NCBI RefSeq assembly: GCF_014633365.1
Contig: NC_068343.1
Location: 31,341,307-31,405,306 of the forward strand
DNA length: 64,000 nucleotides
From: Diospyros lotus
Lineage: Eukaryota; Streptophyta; Magnoliopsida; Ericales; Ebenaceae
Reading direction: 5' to 3'
Shown: in pieces, positions 30,226 through 42,268 of the stretch
Position numbering within the stretch: the first letter of the stretch is position 1
Layout of the letters: each line of letters opens with the position of its first letter
Program-made: the position numbers and the translations under genes
The notes under the pieces: model-generated
The model's database searches: none
What the model was told of the DNA's origin: nothing
What the model saw: the letters and a program-made list of their open reading frames with translations, nothing else

Positions 30226-32791
30226 TGTGACGTCCCGTTCTCACTTACGGGTGCCACTCGTGAACAATTAACCGAATCGTCCACCTGCTCAGCCTTTGGT
30301 GAAGGGCGGACCATGTTTCAAGACGAAACGTCTTAGGTGGGAACTAGGCTCGTCCTTCCCTTCCCTTAACCCATGATTCACTAGCAGAATTGGGCTTAAC
30401 CACACCGCACTTGGTTAAAAAGAAATCTCATTAAGATGTCCTATCGCCATTTTCTTATTTATATTTAATTCTTTTTTCATCCAAGAATTTTACCGGGCTC
30501 CATAAAATTCACAATTTCAATCAATCCATTGATTTCCCAAATATTTTGAGGAAAACTTAAAAATTCCATTTTTCAAAATTCGGCATTTATCACCAAAAAT
30601 GCCCGAAAAATTCATTTATTTTGAAAATTCTTCCAGAGCCTAAAATCAATTAAAAATATGCCCCAAAAATCCAATTTTCCAGAATTTTAAAAAAAATTTG
30701 GCCGGCGAGGCCTGCGGCGCGCCCCGGGGCCCAGCTACGCGCTGGCAGCTCACATTGGCCGCGCGCTCGCGCGACTGCTTCTTGCTGCTTCCAAAATTTC
30801 CCCCCCTCCCCCGTTTTTTTTTTCCTTGGGCCTTTCTAATCCAAAATTTCTAGATTTCTTACCCCTCATACATGCATCAAAATATCCACTTTTCCCACCA
30901 AAAACTATATTATTTTACTTCTTTGGTGCTTCCTATAACACACACTAAAATGAGACATACACCTAAACTTGGGGTTCGTCATGCCATAAGCCAATATCTC
31001 ATTTCAAAATAAAATCAAACATTCCAAAATATAAAATACATACATGATCTTAGGCTTTAACAAGCCATTGCCAACCAAATAAATTTACATCTCATAAATC
31101 AAACACAACAACATAGGCTTCCATAAGCCATAATAAACTCTTGGATCTTCATTCCCATGCTTTCCCATGCCATTTCACTTTGCTTTGACTTTCTCATGCC
31201 TTGACAACCTATATGTGAGGGTAAAAATCTCATGAGCTATTAAGCTCAATAAGGGTGCAATGCAAAATAAATATGAACATAATAAGATTATATGATGCCA
31301 AATGCATGCAAGTGTGGCTAGGTATCTTTGCCCTCACAACCCACCAAGGTTAGAGGCATTAACCCACCATTCCAACCATGTTCCCAAACTACCCTATGGC
31401 CATAAGTCTCATGAACACAATAGAGTATGCCAATGCAACATACACATTTATGAACCATACTTACAACACATTGCAAGGCCACCCTCCCATGGGCCATCCC
31501 TTACCTCATTCTTTGAAGCTTTAAACCCTTCCTAGCTTCCTTCCATCCATTCTTCCCAAGAAACCCTTTAAGCAAAATTTAAAGAACTAAGCCACCAACA
31601 AGAGAAATAAAAGAACATACACTACCTAAAAGAAAGAATACTTACTTTCTTGATAATCTTCTTTCCCTTTCTTTCTTTTCTTCTCCTTGGAAGGCTTATT
31701 CCTTTCTCTTACTTTCTTTCTTTCTTTCAAATGGCAAAATTTGGGACAAGAGCTCTCTTTCCCTTTATATACTATTGTCTTGAAATCTCAATTTCAAGAC
31801 TTCATCTTAACCCTTGATTTCCATTTGCTTTTTGAGAGAAAATCCTAACCACACAAGAAAGCACAATCCATGTGCTTTTGTCTTGATTAATCTCATCTAT
31901 TGGATTTTATTCACTTTTCAAGAGAAGATCTCAACCTTCAATTAAAAGCACAATTCAAGTGCTTTTGAAAGCTTTAATCTCAACCACTCATCTCTTAATA
32001 TTTGGCAATCCATGCCATTTCTTCTCTTTAAATCCCCACCTTTGGATTTATTCTCTTTCCAAGAATAGATCTCATCCATTGGATTCTTGAATTTTTCATT
32101 TATTTCTCATTTACTTAAATGAGACTATTTTCATGTCCATCACATTTGAGAGACATAAATAATTTCTTTCCCATTTAAATAAATCCTACAATTTCCAAAC
32201 ATTAATGGGTGACTAATTTCCCATTTTCCTTTGGATTTATTTAATTCACCATAATCATGCTCATCATTAAATGTTTGAAAGACCAAATATAATTTCTTTT
32301 GCATTTAATTAAATCTCTCCATTATACTTGAACAAGACTTTGCTAAGTGTCATCTTTTAAACCCATACTTGGCTCCCAAGTTTCCATCTCCACCATCCAT
32401 GTGGCTTCACCATATTAATCTACCAAATTTAGGGAAATTCAATTATTTCTCATATAATTGAATATTCTCCATTTTTCCTATTTTCCACAATTTAATTCCC
32501 TTATGGAATTTCATTCCAAATTACCAAAATACCCTTTGTGAATTATTAATCTCACATATCTCCACATAAATACAAAATTGGGATTTAATTCACTTACACA
32601 CCTAACTCCACATAAGAATTATTTTTAATTTACCAAAATACCCTTTATTGGATTTCACTATCCAAATTACCAAAATACTCCTCTCATAGGGCACCAATAT
32701 TCTCAAGGATCTAACACCTTCTCAAGGGCATTTTTGAAAGTTTCTCACTTCCCATCTCATTCTCTTAACACCGGTAATACCGAGTGTTATA
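30226..32791 (-). mobile_element. Solo LTR inserted in the chromovirus leader
   Basis: A 2566-bp block from TGTGACGTCCCG to GAGTGTTATA, flanked by GGAAA on both sides (30221-30225 and 32792-32796). Joining the flanks restores the leader sequence seen at about 42440-42470 in the related inner element. On the minus strand there is a TATATAAAGG box near 31785-31770 followed by a GA-rich leader, so the LTR probably points leftward. No coding region. The terminal TA instead of CA is probably a mutation. Confidence 0.75.
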
Positions 32792-33004
32792 GGAAAGACT
32801 TGGTATTTAAGTGTGTCCATTTGTGACCCACCTCTCTTTCCTGGGAGCTTACCTGGTGTACTATTCATGTATAGACACTATGTGGCTACTATTCCTAGTG
32901 AATAGTGAAAATCTAATCGATTTTTCAATGAGAGAATGGAAGGAGATTACCTTGAGCAATTCTAGGGGACCCACTTGATCAGCTGATGGGTAGACAACGA
33001 ACCA
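32792..33004 (+). other. Chromovirus leader
   Basis: Non-coding leader resuming after the solo LTR, similar to 42455-42600 in the inner element (GACTTGGTA, GTGTGTCC, ACTATTC). Confidence 0.6.
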
Positions 33005-33451
33005 ATGATGGAAGACGTCTTCGGTTGCCTTGATATTCTTGAAGGTATATTAAGAGACTTGCCGTCGAGCAGTTTCGTACAGCCAAGCTTGATGCACGCC
33101 CATGTGAAATTTTTGATGAATCACTTGGAAGGGGTTTGGAGAGACCTAGTTGAAGGACTTCGCCTTCAAGACAATTACGCATCCTTATACTTTTATTGCC
33201 TACAATTCTGCGACCATGCCGCCAACATGTACGAGGGGATTGTAGTAGAAGGAGAAGAAATGTCGGACTCAGATGGAGATTGGGATGACATCGAGGCAGT
33301 CGAAGCCAATATGATGGGCGTCGATTACCTTAGCTCGGATGACGAAGAAAAAGAAGCAACTGTCCACGACGACCTCGATGGACCGACAATCGAGTCTGGA
33401 GACGACAAAACGAACAATGATGCTTGGGTTTGGAAGTTACCCAGCCCATAG
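33005..33451 (+). CDS. Intact small acidic ORF upstream of chromovirus gag
   Basis: A 148-codon uninterrupted frame from ATG 33005 (a second ATG follows at once) to TAG 33449-33451. The N-terminal half is mixed helical-looking sequence (VFGCLDILEGILRDLPSSSF, FLMNHLEGVWRDLVEGL). The C-terminal half is very acidic (SDSDGDWDDIEAVEAN, LSSDDEEKEATVHDDLD). No zinc-finger or known domain was recognised. It lies between the primer-binding site and gag, and stays open although gag and pol downstream carry many stops. It may be an extra leader ORF of this chromovirus group or a chance survivor. Confidence 0.45.
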   Translation: MMEDVFGCLDILEGILRDLPSSSFVQPSLMHAHVKFLMNHLEGVWRDLVEGLRLQDNYASLYFYCLQFCDHAANMYEGIVVEGEEMSDSDGDWDDIEAVEANMMGVDYLSSDDEEKEATVHDDLDGPTIESGDDKTNNDAWVWKLPSP

Positions 33452-33626
33452 AAAGAATCGTGGACGATTTTATTTCGCTTATTAGTGTGTCAGATGTGTG
33501 ATTTATGCTTTTTCTTAAATGATGTTATATATCGTGTTATGAAATGAAATTCCGTTTTGAAGAAATTCTCGTGGAATGAGATTTTGTCTTATCTTTTAGA
33601 TGATAACTACGAGGTAACAAAGGAAC
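33452..33626 (+). other. Gap between the leader ORF and gag
   Basis: About 175 bp, AT-rich, no signal beyond a possible leader role. Confidence 0.4.
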
Positions 33627-34513
33627 ATGAGTCTTGTCAACCCCAATCGGGGAATTGAGGATGTAAGAGATAGTGGGAATCGTCGTTACAGTCGTACCAA
33701 TAATAGTAGCATCCGAACTGAGGAACAAGAGACAGAATCAACAGTTTTCGAAGGACGATTGGACCTGATTGAGAAGGTCATAGAGAATCTCTTAACCCAC
33801 ACAACCAGGGGAGAATCGGCCCAGCACACTGATACTATGTTGGAACAGTACCGGCGACAACGACCGCTAACGTTCAAAGGGAAACCCAACGGCGACCCCA
33901 ACATGGCCTAGTATTGGTTGGAGCAGACAGAAAAGTTGCTTCGACACTTGCAGTTTGATGACGAGAATAAATTGAATTATGCTACCTTTATGTTGGAGGA
34001 AGGAGTTGGAAGATGGTAGCAGACAGCGGAGCGAGCTTTGCAACAATCCTGCTCAAGGCAAGGATCAGAAATCGATGAAGCTCCGGTATCGATCTGGGAG
34101 GCATTTAAGAAAGCCTTCAATGACAAGTATTTTCCTCTGAGTTGGAAGCAGGAGAAGAGTTGGGAATTTGCAAACCTGAAGCAGACCGGGGAAATGTCGG
34201 TGGGGCAATAGGACACCAAATTCAACCAGCTCATTAAGTACGTGCCAATGTATGACGCCGATTAATGGCAAAAGGCATAGAAGTTTATGTCAGGATTTCG
34301 AGTAGAGTTGTTGCAGGCTTTGAGCACTTGGTCGATCGACTCATATGAGGAAGCCTTGAGCAAAGCCTTGACAACAAAAGGAACCTCCTGCAAGTGAAGC
34401 TAATTAGGTTTGAAGAAACGAAGGGGAACTTGGAACAAAAATCGAGAAATAAAAATCCCTAGAACAGTAGGCAATGCCCCAAATGCAAGAAGAACCATCT
34501 GGGGAGAAAATGT
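33627..34513 (+). pseudogene. Chromovirus gag (capsid)
   Basis: ATG at 33627. The first 94 codons are open, including RQRPLTFKGKPNGDPNMA, then TAG. The capsid domain continues in the same and shifted frames: YWLEQTEKLLRHLQFDDENK, WEAFKKAFNDKYFPLSWKQEK, FANLKQTGEMSVGQ, FMSGFRVELLQAL. These are the usual blocks of plant Ty3/gypsy gag. At least six stops, mostly TAG at former Trp or Gln codons. Confidence 0.82.
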
Positions 34514-35215
34514 TTGGCAGGGACATTTAGTTGCTACTCGTGTGGAGAACGAGGACACATAAGTAGAAACTATCACAAGAGAAAAGAAACACCTCCAGTG
34601 AAAGACCTAACGAAGGTGGTGTGTTTTCAATGTGAGCAATCGGGGCACAATTCGAGGAACTGTTTGAGAAGGCAAAAAATTTGGCAAACAGATGGACCAG
34701 CTGAAAGGATGGGAGAGGCTCGTGGGACTCGTCAGGGACGCGTCTACAACCTCACTAAGGAAGATGTGGGGACAAATCCGATAGTCGTACAAGGTACGCT
34801 CTTTATATTTGAAACCCCTATGCATGCATTGATAGATCCTTGGTCCACTCATTCATTGATGTCATATGCAATGGCTGAGAGTTTGGGGGTTGAAACTAAA
34901 CCTATGAAATCTCCGATAATAATTTCGACGCCCATGGGTAAAAGTGCAAGGTCCTCAAAAGTGATAGAAATATGCGAAATTAGTTTAAGTGATGCTCGAT
35001 TCTAGGTTGATCTAATTTTGTTGGAAGTATACGACTTCGACGTAATCTTAGGAATGAACTTCTTGTCTAGATATGATGCCAGTATAGATTGTCAAAAAAA
35101 AAAAATAATGACCATAAAGAAACCTAAAGGGGAATGGGTCAAATTTCGTGGACAAGGTGATCCCAAGATTAGAAAAATGATTTCGGCTATGAAAGTAGTA
35201 AAATTGATAAAATAG
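34514..35215 (+). pseudogene. Chromovirus zinc knuckles and protease
   Basis: CYSCGERGHISRNY has lost its last Cys to Tyr; CFQCEQSGHNSRNC is complete (CX2CX4HX4C). The aspartic protease follows: MHALIDPWSTHSLMSYAMAE, with the active-site Asp kept but the following Gly changed to Trp. Then come VDLILLEVYDFDVILGMNFL and YDASIDCQKKKI. One TAG lies at 35003-35005, and the ORF end at 35213 is another stop. Confidence 0.82.
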
Positions 35216-35284
35216 GGAGCTCATGGGTATATAGGCTATGCTCGATTAGAAAATGGAGAATTACCAAAACTCAACGAGGTGTGA

Positions 35285-36180
35285 GTGGTGCAAGAGTACG
35301 AGGATGTGTTCCCAGAAGCCCTACTAGGATTACCTCCGCCTCGAGAGATTGAGTTCTCGATCGAGCTAGTACCAGGAACCCAACCGATATCAATTCCACT
35401 ATATCGGATGGCTTCAGCAGAAATGAAGGAATTGAAGAGTCAGCTTCAGGAGCTAACCGATAAGGGATTCATTCGGCCAAGCACGTCACCGTGGGGTGCG
35501 CCAGTATTATTTGTAAAAAAGAAAGATGGTAGTATGAGGATGTGCATCGATTACCGTTAATTAAATAAGGCCACAATCAAGAATAAGTATCCACTTCTGA
35601 GGATTGATGAGCTATTTGATCAGCTACAGAGAGCAAATGTGTTCTCAAAATTGATTTGAGATCCGGATACTATCAATTGAGAATCAAGCCAGATGATGTC
35701 ACGAAGGTAGCATTTCGAACAAGGTACGACCATTTTGAGTATTTGGTGATGCCATTTGGACTAATGAACGCTCCAGCAACATTTATGGACCTCATGAATA
35801 GAGTGTTCAGACCCTATTTAGATCAATTCGTGATTGTATTTATAGATGATATATTGATATATTCCTCGAATGAGAGCGATCATGAAGAGCACTTAAGGGC
35901 GGTGCTAGGAACTCTCAGGAAACATCAGTTGTATGCCAAGTTCTCAAAGTGCGAGTTCTACCTACCCCAAGTTGCCTTTCTTGGACACGTGATCTTTGCC
36001 GAAGGAATCTCGATGGATCCGACAAAAATTGAGGCTATTCGGGGATGGAAGCAGCCAACGAATGTGATAGAGGTATGAAGCTTTTTGGGACTGGTGAGCT
36101 ACTATCGTAGATTCGCGAAGGGATTTTCAAAAATAGCCGCATCTATAATGAAACTCATACGAAAAGAGGTCAAGTTCGAA
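35285..36180 (+). pseudogene. Chromovirus reverse transcriptase
   Basis: [21 protein letters not shown], then [20 protein letters not shown] and CIDYR followed by TAA. A frameshift near 35650 leads to [20 protein letters not shown], then [17 protein letters not shown] and the catalytic [10 protein letters not shown] (IDD kept). It continues with [33 protein letters not shown] and, after a stop, SFLGLVSYYRRFAKGF. Domain order and length are normal for Ty3/gypsy. Confidence 0.87.
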
Positions 36181-36660
36181 TGAATTGCCAAATGCAAGAA
36201 AATTTCCAAGAGCTTAAAGATCGATTAACCACAGCACTTGTTTTATCAATGCCAGGTGGGCCAGGAGGATTCGTTGTGTATACGGATGCCTCTAAGATAG
36301 GTCTAGGTTGCATGTTAATGCAACATGGCCGAGTGATCACATATGAATCATGACAGTTAAAGAGGCACGAAGTCAACTACCCGACGCATGATCTGGAACT
36401 GGTGGCCATGATATATGATCTGAAGCTATGGAGACACTACTTGCATGGTGAAACCTTTGAGGTGTTCACAGACCACAAGAGTCTGAAGTATGTGTTCTCA
36501 CAAAAGGAGTTGAATCTTAGACAACGACGGTGGATGGAGTTTTTGAAGGACTACGACTGCACCATACGATATCACCCGGGGTGTGCCAATGTGGTGGTTG
36601 ACGCACTGAGTAGGAATATGCCTATTTCTATGGCTAGGATGATGGCTCGTGAGTGGTAGA
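36181..36660 (+). pseudogene. Chromovirus RNase H
   Basis: VVYTDASKIGLGCMLMQHGR carries the first catalytic Asp. After a stop it runs [57 protein letters not shown] and VVDALSRN, with catalytic Glu and Asp residues in place. A frame change precedes the domain. Confidence 0.85.
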
Positions 36661-36800
36661 TGTTGGAGGCTTTTAGCCATCTAACGGTGAGTGTAGTGTC
36701 GAAGGAATCGTCCGTCCTTATTGCTGGCATGACAGTTTAGCTAAATTTGGTGAACGAAATACGGGAGGCATATGTGGATGATAAGCGAATACATTTATAG

Positions 36801-38051
36801 GTGGACGAGCATGGCCAGCCTAAGAGATTTGATTTTGAAATGCATGATGGCATACTAAGATCTCAGGGAAGGATCTACGTGCCAAACCTGAAAGACTCGA
36901 GGCAAAGAATTTTGAATGAAGCCTACAGAACTCGTTATACAGTACACCTGGGAGCCACAAAAATGTATAGAGATCTCCGAGAGGTCTATTGGTGGTCGGG
37001 AATGAAGACAAGTGTGGCAAGGAAAGTAGCGCAGTGCGACACGTGCTAAAGAGTATAGATCGAGCACCAGAAATCAACTGGACTCGTGAGATCATTAAAT
37101 ATCCCAGAATGGAAATGGGAGCATGTCACGATGGATTTTATGACAGGTTTTCCTAGGGGTCAGAGAGGCAACGATGCGATTTTGGTTATCGTAGATAGGC
37201 TAACGAAGTCGGCACACTTCTTACCTACACGGATGGATAGGCCAATCCGAAAGTTTGCGGAGTAGTATATTGGAGAGATAATTAGACTTCATGGCACACC
37301 GTTAAGCATAGTCTTTGATCGGGATCCGAGGTTTACCTCAAGATTTTGGGGAAGCTTGTAGGAGTGCATGGGAACACAATTGAATCTTAGTAGAGCTTAT
37401 CACCCGCAGACCGATGGACAATTTGAAAGGACCATTCAAACGTTAGAAGATATGCTAAGATCATGTGCCTTGGATTTTGAGGGTAATTGGGAAGAGCATC
37501 TACCCTTAGTAGAGTTCGCTTATAACAACAGTTACCACAGCAGTATAGGAATGACACCCTATGAGGCTCTGTATGGAAGAAAATGTCGATCGCATATCTA
37601 TTGGATCAAGGTAGGAGGGAGACAAATATTGGGACCCGAGCTGGTACAGCAAACTTCGGAAAAGATCCGGAAGATTCAAAAGAGAATTCGAACTGCATAA
37701 AGTCGACAAAAGTCTTATGCGAATAAAAAGAGACGGGATTTGGAATTTGAAGTGGGAGATCATATGTATCTAAAGGTATCACCGCATCATTCGGCAACGC
37801 GGGGAAAGAAGAAAGGTAAGTTGAGACTCCAATTTATAGGACCCTATCTGGTCAAAGGGCGAGTTGGACCATTGGCTTATCGACTAGAACTTCCTCTTAG
37901 CCTATCCAACATCCACAATGTTTTTCACATAGCTCAGCTTCGAAGGGATATACCAGACCCGACCCAAGAAATTCAAGTGGAAGTAATCGAGCTAAGAGAC
38001 GTTTTGACTTATCTAGAGTCACCTGAACGGATCTTAGATCATCGTGACTAA
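36801..38051 (+). pseudogene. Chromovirus integrase
   Basis: The HHCC zinc region is complete (VHLGATKMYRDLREVYWW, KVAQCDTC), then a stop. The core follows: [53 protein letters not shown], stop, then [20 protein letters not shown]. The GPY/F-type C-terminal module reads LQFIGPYLVKGRVGPLAYRL and NIHNVFHIAQLRRDIPD. At least four stops. Integrase would insert the cDNA. Confidence 0.87.
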
Positions 38052-38180
38052 GCTTTGAGGAATAAAATCATCTCGTTGGTAAAGATTCAATGGAGGAATC
38101 ACACTGAGGAAGAAGCTATGTGGGAGCTCGATGATACAATTAGGGAAAAATATCCCCAGTTGTTTGAGGAAATAGAATGA
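38052..38180 (+). pseudogene. Chromodomain-like end of the chromovirus polyprotein
   Basis: After a stop at 38049 the frame reads ALRNKIISLVKIQWRNHTEE, then EAMWELDDTIREKYPQLFEE and a TGA. This is the pattern of the C-terminal chromodomain that targets chromovirus integration to heterochromatin. It supports the Tekay/Del assignment. Confidence 0.75.
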
Positions 38181-38492
38181 GAGTAGCAAATTTATGTGGC
38201 TTTCTAAGAAATGTTACCAAAAATATTGATTATGAATAGCACATTTACGTTTGAGAAAATATAGACTATTCTTGATGTATGTGACCAATGGTAAAGAGCT
38301 ACAACGAGATATTTTGTAAAAAACACAATATGCCCGACAGGCAATGTTTGTGTAAATAGTGCAGATTGATGTGTTTTACGAAAATGAAAGCCGTCGCTCT
38401 TGCGAGTTGTTGGCCAGATATTGGTGTTTTAGTAGGAAAAAATGCAAAAATTTCGAGGACAAAATTTCTTTAAAGGGGGGGGGGGGGGAGAA
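38181..38492 (+). other. Chromovirus 3' untranslated region and polypurine tract
   Basis: About 290 bp non-coding, then TTTCTTTAAAGG and a 14-base G run followed by AGAA directly before the 3' LTR. Confidence 0.75.
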
Positions 38493-39066
38493 TGTAATAC
38501 CCAAGAACTTTGGGTTATTATTTTAAAGGAAGAATAGAAATTTGGGAAAAATTGGTATTTGAAAAAGCCCAAAAAATATACCGAATCAGCCAAAGGGAGC
38601 ACCCTAAAGATTAAATGTCTGAGGAAATAGGAATGTCTCTAACGAGCATCTCGAGAAATGATTTTTAGCATCAATAGAAATCAGATCAGAGACAATTTGT
38701 GTTAGAAATTTGGAACGTATGGGTCTCAACAGTAACGTTGGAAAACCCAGGGACCTTGTGAAAAGAGGCAAAATGCAATTTAAGAGTGAGAGGGGGGGTG
38801 AAAGTATAATTTTTAAAAGAGCTTGGAGGCCATGGCCGACCAAGCTCCATCCCATCACCGAATTCGGCCATGGGAGGCCCAAGAAAGTGGTAAGGGACCT
38901 CGGGGCAAGGCCCTAGAAACATTCTTAGCTGTCAATCAGCCTTGGAATAGCTAAAAATGGGCAAACTTTTCTGCCGAAAGTGGCCAGAAAATTGGTTGTT
39001 TAAAGCGAGCTTTTGAGTTGCTTTCGGTGGGTTTTGGATGGATTTAAGGTTTGGGGAGACACTAGT
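38493..39066 (+). repeat. 3' LTR of the chromovirus, first piece
   Basis: Starts TGTAATACCCAAGAACTTTGGG. Relative to the 5' LTR it lacks a block near 38700 (the region around 23310-28205). It is interrupted after GACACTAGT at 39066 and resumes at 50611. Confidence 0.85.
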
Positions 39067-39675
39067 TGTAATACCCAAGAAAATTGGATTATTTAAAAAT
39101 AAGTGTTTTATTATAAAAACGAATTTTCAGGGAAGGTTGGTATCTAAATAACCTGAAAAATTGATCGAATTAACTACAGGGAGTGCCTTGAAGCCAAGAT
39201 ACCAAAGGAAAATGATATGGCCATGATGAGTATTTAGAGGCATGATTTATAGCATCGAAAGAAATGAGATCGGGAACAATTTTCGATACAGCTAAAATGT
39301 AGCTACCAATTAGGCTGCAATATCGAATTATTATAGACGACTTCTAGGAAGTCAACAGAAGCTTGAGGGGCCTTCGGTTTTTCATAAAGAATAACCCTTC
39401 AGTGGTTTCAAGAAGAAACGAAAAGGTTTAGGGCCGAAACAAAGATTAAGGCCTAAGTGCAGTTTTCTAAAATTGCTAGAGGGAGGTCGAAATGATAATT
39501 TCTTGGAATCTTCGGGGGTCAAATTGATGTTTTGGGACTTGAGGGTCTTGAATGAAATATTGAAAAGTTCAGGGGCTAATTAAAAAAGGCCAAAAAGGTA
39601 AAGGCCAAAAGTTAGGGGGTCAAAATGCAAAAAGCTAAAAGTTGGCCAATGACCAGCACATGGCCGGTCGGCCAT

Positions 39676-42254
39676 TGTAATACCCGAGGAATTCTAAAGG
39701 ACTCAAGGGTAATTTATCTTGGGGCAAAAATAAAATTTAAGGATAAATTGAGGGTATAAGGGTAATTTATTACCGTGTGAATGACTAAATCGATTGTCGG
39801 GAGTGCCCTGGAGCTGAGGTGCCAAAATAAAATGACATGGAATTAACGAGCACCCCGAGATATGATTTATAGCATAGAAAGAAATCGGATCGGGAATAAT
39901 TTTTGGTACAGCTAAAATGCAGCTGCCAATTAGGCTGTAATACCGAATTATTATAGATGACTTCCTGGAAGTCAACGGAAGCTTGAGGGAGCTTTGGTTT
40001 TTCATGAGGAACAACCCTTAAGAAGTTTCAGAAAGAAACGAGAGGGTTTGTGGCCAAAACGAAGATTCAGGCCTAAGTGTAATTTTTAGAAATTGCTAGA
40101 GGGGGGCCGAAACGAGGTTGTTTTGAAATCTTCGGGGGTCAAAATGATGTTTTAGGACTTGAGGATCCTAAATGCAATATTGGAAAGTGGAGGAGTTAAG
40201 TAAAATGGGCTAAAGTGATAATAACCAAAACTTGGAGGGGCCAAAGTGCAAAAACACAAAAACGGCAGCACGGGCAAATCTGACCAGCACATGGCTGGTC
40301 GGCCATGGCCGATTTTGGCCACAGGGTTGCACGAGGAATAGTCAGGGGAGCAGCTTTTGCAAAGGAGGATCTGACAAAAGCCATCGTGATGGCTGGAAAT
40401 CGAAAAAAATCGACTGATAGTTCAGTTGGTTGGTTGCGCGCCTGCAACTTGGATTGGTGGTCGAATGAGGGTGTTTTAAGGTCGATCTAGGGGTGGTAGG
40501 AACTCCTAAGGGGTTGGGTAAAGCATCTAAGGGCATTTGGGTGTCCGATTTAGCCTATAAATAGGGGTTTCAAGATTACTGAAAATGAGGAAGTTGGAGC
40601 TTCAAATTGCTCCCGTTTTTGAACGAATTGGAAACCAAAACCATAGGGCTTTTGTTGCCCATGGCTTGAAGATGATTTCTGGAGAATTTCAGCCATTTTG
40701 GTTGAGGTTTGAAGAGGATTTGAGAGGTCGTCGAAGTTTGGGGCGGACGCCTTGGCCGAACGTTCAAGGCCCCGATGGGAGGTCTTCCGGTGCTCCTTTG
40801 AGGCTCAAACTTGGCCATGAGGATCGATTGGAAGAGGGCTTCATGATGGCATGGATATCTCAGATCACCGGCATAATCGTCGCCGGAGAAGACCACCAGC
40901 GTGTGCCGGTCACGGGCTCCCTTCCACGCGCGCCCACTCGTCCTAGCATGTTATGGCACGTGCGGGCATGTGTTATGTAGGAAAAATTGGGAAAAATCAT
41001 GGAAAATTCTAAAAAATTATTTTATGGAGGTTTGTGCAAAAAGATTGGGATTTGGGATTCCCGATATCTCGGTTTCCGCACCAAAGAGCCTCGTTTTGCT
41101 TGAAAACACAATATCCGAGTTAGTCCAGTATTTTTTCCCTTGAATTTCATAACCTATAATGAATTGTGGTGAAATTAGATTTGAGAAAATAGTCCCGAGG
41201 TATTTATTGGAATTTTCAGAAAGGAAAAAGGAAAGAAAATGAAGGAAAAATGAAATAAATGGAATATTGAGGATTTTAATGATTAAATATTATTTTATGA
41301 TTGAGTTAATCGAGATGATGTGATTGGTGCAACTTTTGAGAGTTAGCACGAAAATCGAGGTCGGACACGCATATCGAGGCGATGCATGCTTTTCGAGGTA
41401 TCTTAAATCTTTGGGCAAAGGTGATTTTTCCTATCCTACATGATATGATTGTTTATTATATATGATATTTATGAAAGATATGATTGCTTATATATGCATA
41501 ATATTTACGAAAGATATGATTCATTTTGTCATATTGCATGGAAAGTCGTGATAATTGCATGGCACGATATTATTGTCACATTGATATTTGTGCATGAGAA
41601 TGAGATGTCGCCCCCATAGTGTAGCCATAATTCCCCTAGTGCAATGATGGAATAACGTTAGGTTTATCCTACAAAGGTTCGGGATTTGCCTAGGATTTAG
41701 TGCCGGGCTGGTGGGTCTGCGAAGTTACATTAAGGGCAAATGTTGTTCATGTTATTGCATCATGCATTCGTATATATATGTTTTGGACCCTCACTAGAAG
41801 TTTCATCTTCTAATGGGTTATGCCCCTGGAACATTCCACGTTCCAATTTAGACTTGCAGCTTAGGCAAGGAGCAGGTTGAGATATGATAGCACGTGATGG
41901 CGTGGCCGATGGATTTAGTGAGCTGACTCAGATATGTTTTACCTGATGCTTTATTGATGATTAGCCTTGTTAGAGTATTATGGAATCTCCATGTATTTGT
42001 GTATTTCAATATTGAGGATATGATGTTGACTATGGTACGGATTCTTATGTTATAAATAAAGTGATTTGATTATGTACTATATCAGGTTTCGATTATCGCT
42101 TATGCATTTTTTTTATGATTTGCCGGGGGTTTTGTTTGGAATTCGGTACTTAGGGTTAAGTTATGTACCGAGAAAGAAAGAAAAATAATAATTTATGTAT
42201 ATTTTGGGCCCCAGCATAGTGACACGCTCGGTAAGAGAAAAACGGGGTGTTACA
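39676..42254 (+). repeat. 5' LTR of the innermost element
   Basis: 2579 bp. It has a TATA box (40556-40563) followed by a GC-rich transcribed part with a 131-codon open frame (40585-40980) beginning KLELQIAPVF. It ends CGGGGTGTTACA. Confidence 0.85.
40556..40563 (+). promoter_or_regulatory. LTR TATA box
   Basis: TATAAATA, kept in the 3' LTR at 48107-48114, at the start of the conserved open stretch. Confidence 0.6.
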
Positions 42255-42256
42255 GT

Positions 42257-42268
42257 TGGTATCAAAGC
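42257..42268 (+). promoter_or_regulatory. Primer-binding site of the innermost element
   Basis: TGGTATCAAAGC, one change from the initiator Met-tRNA complement, two bases after the LTR. Confidence 0.75.
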
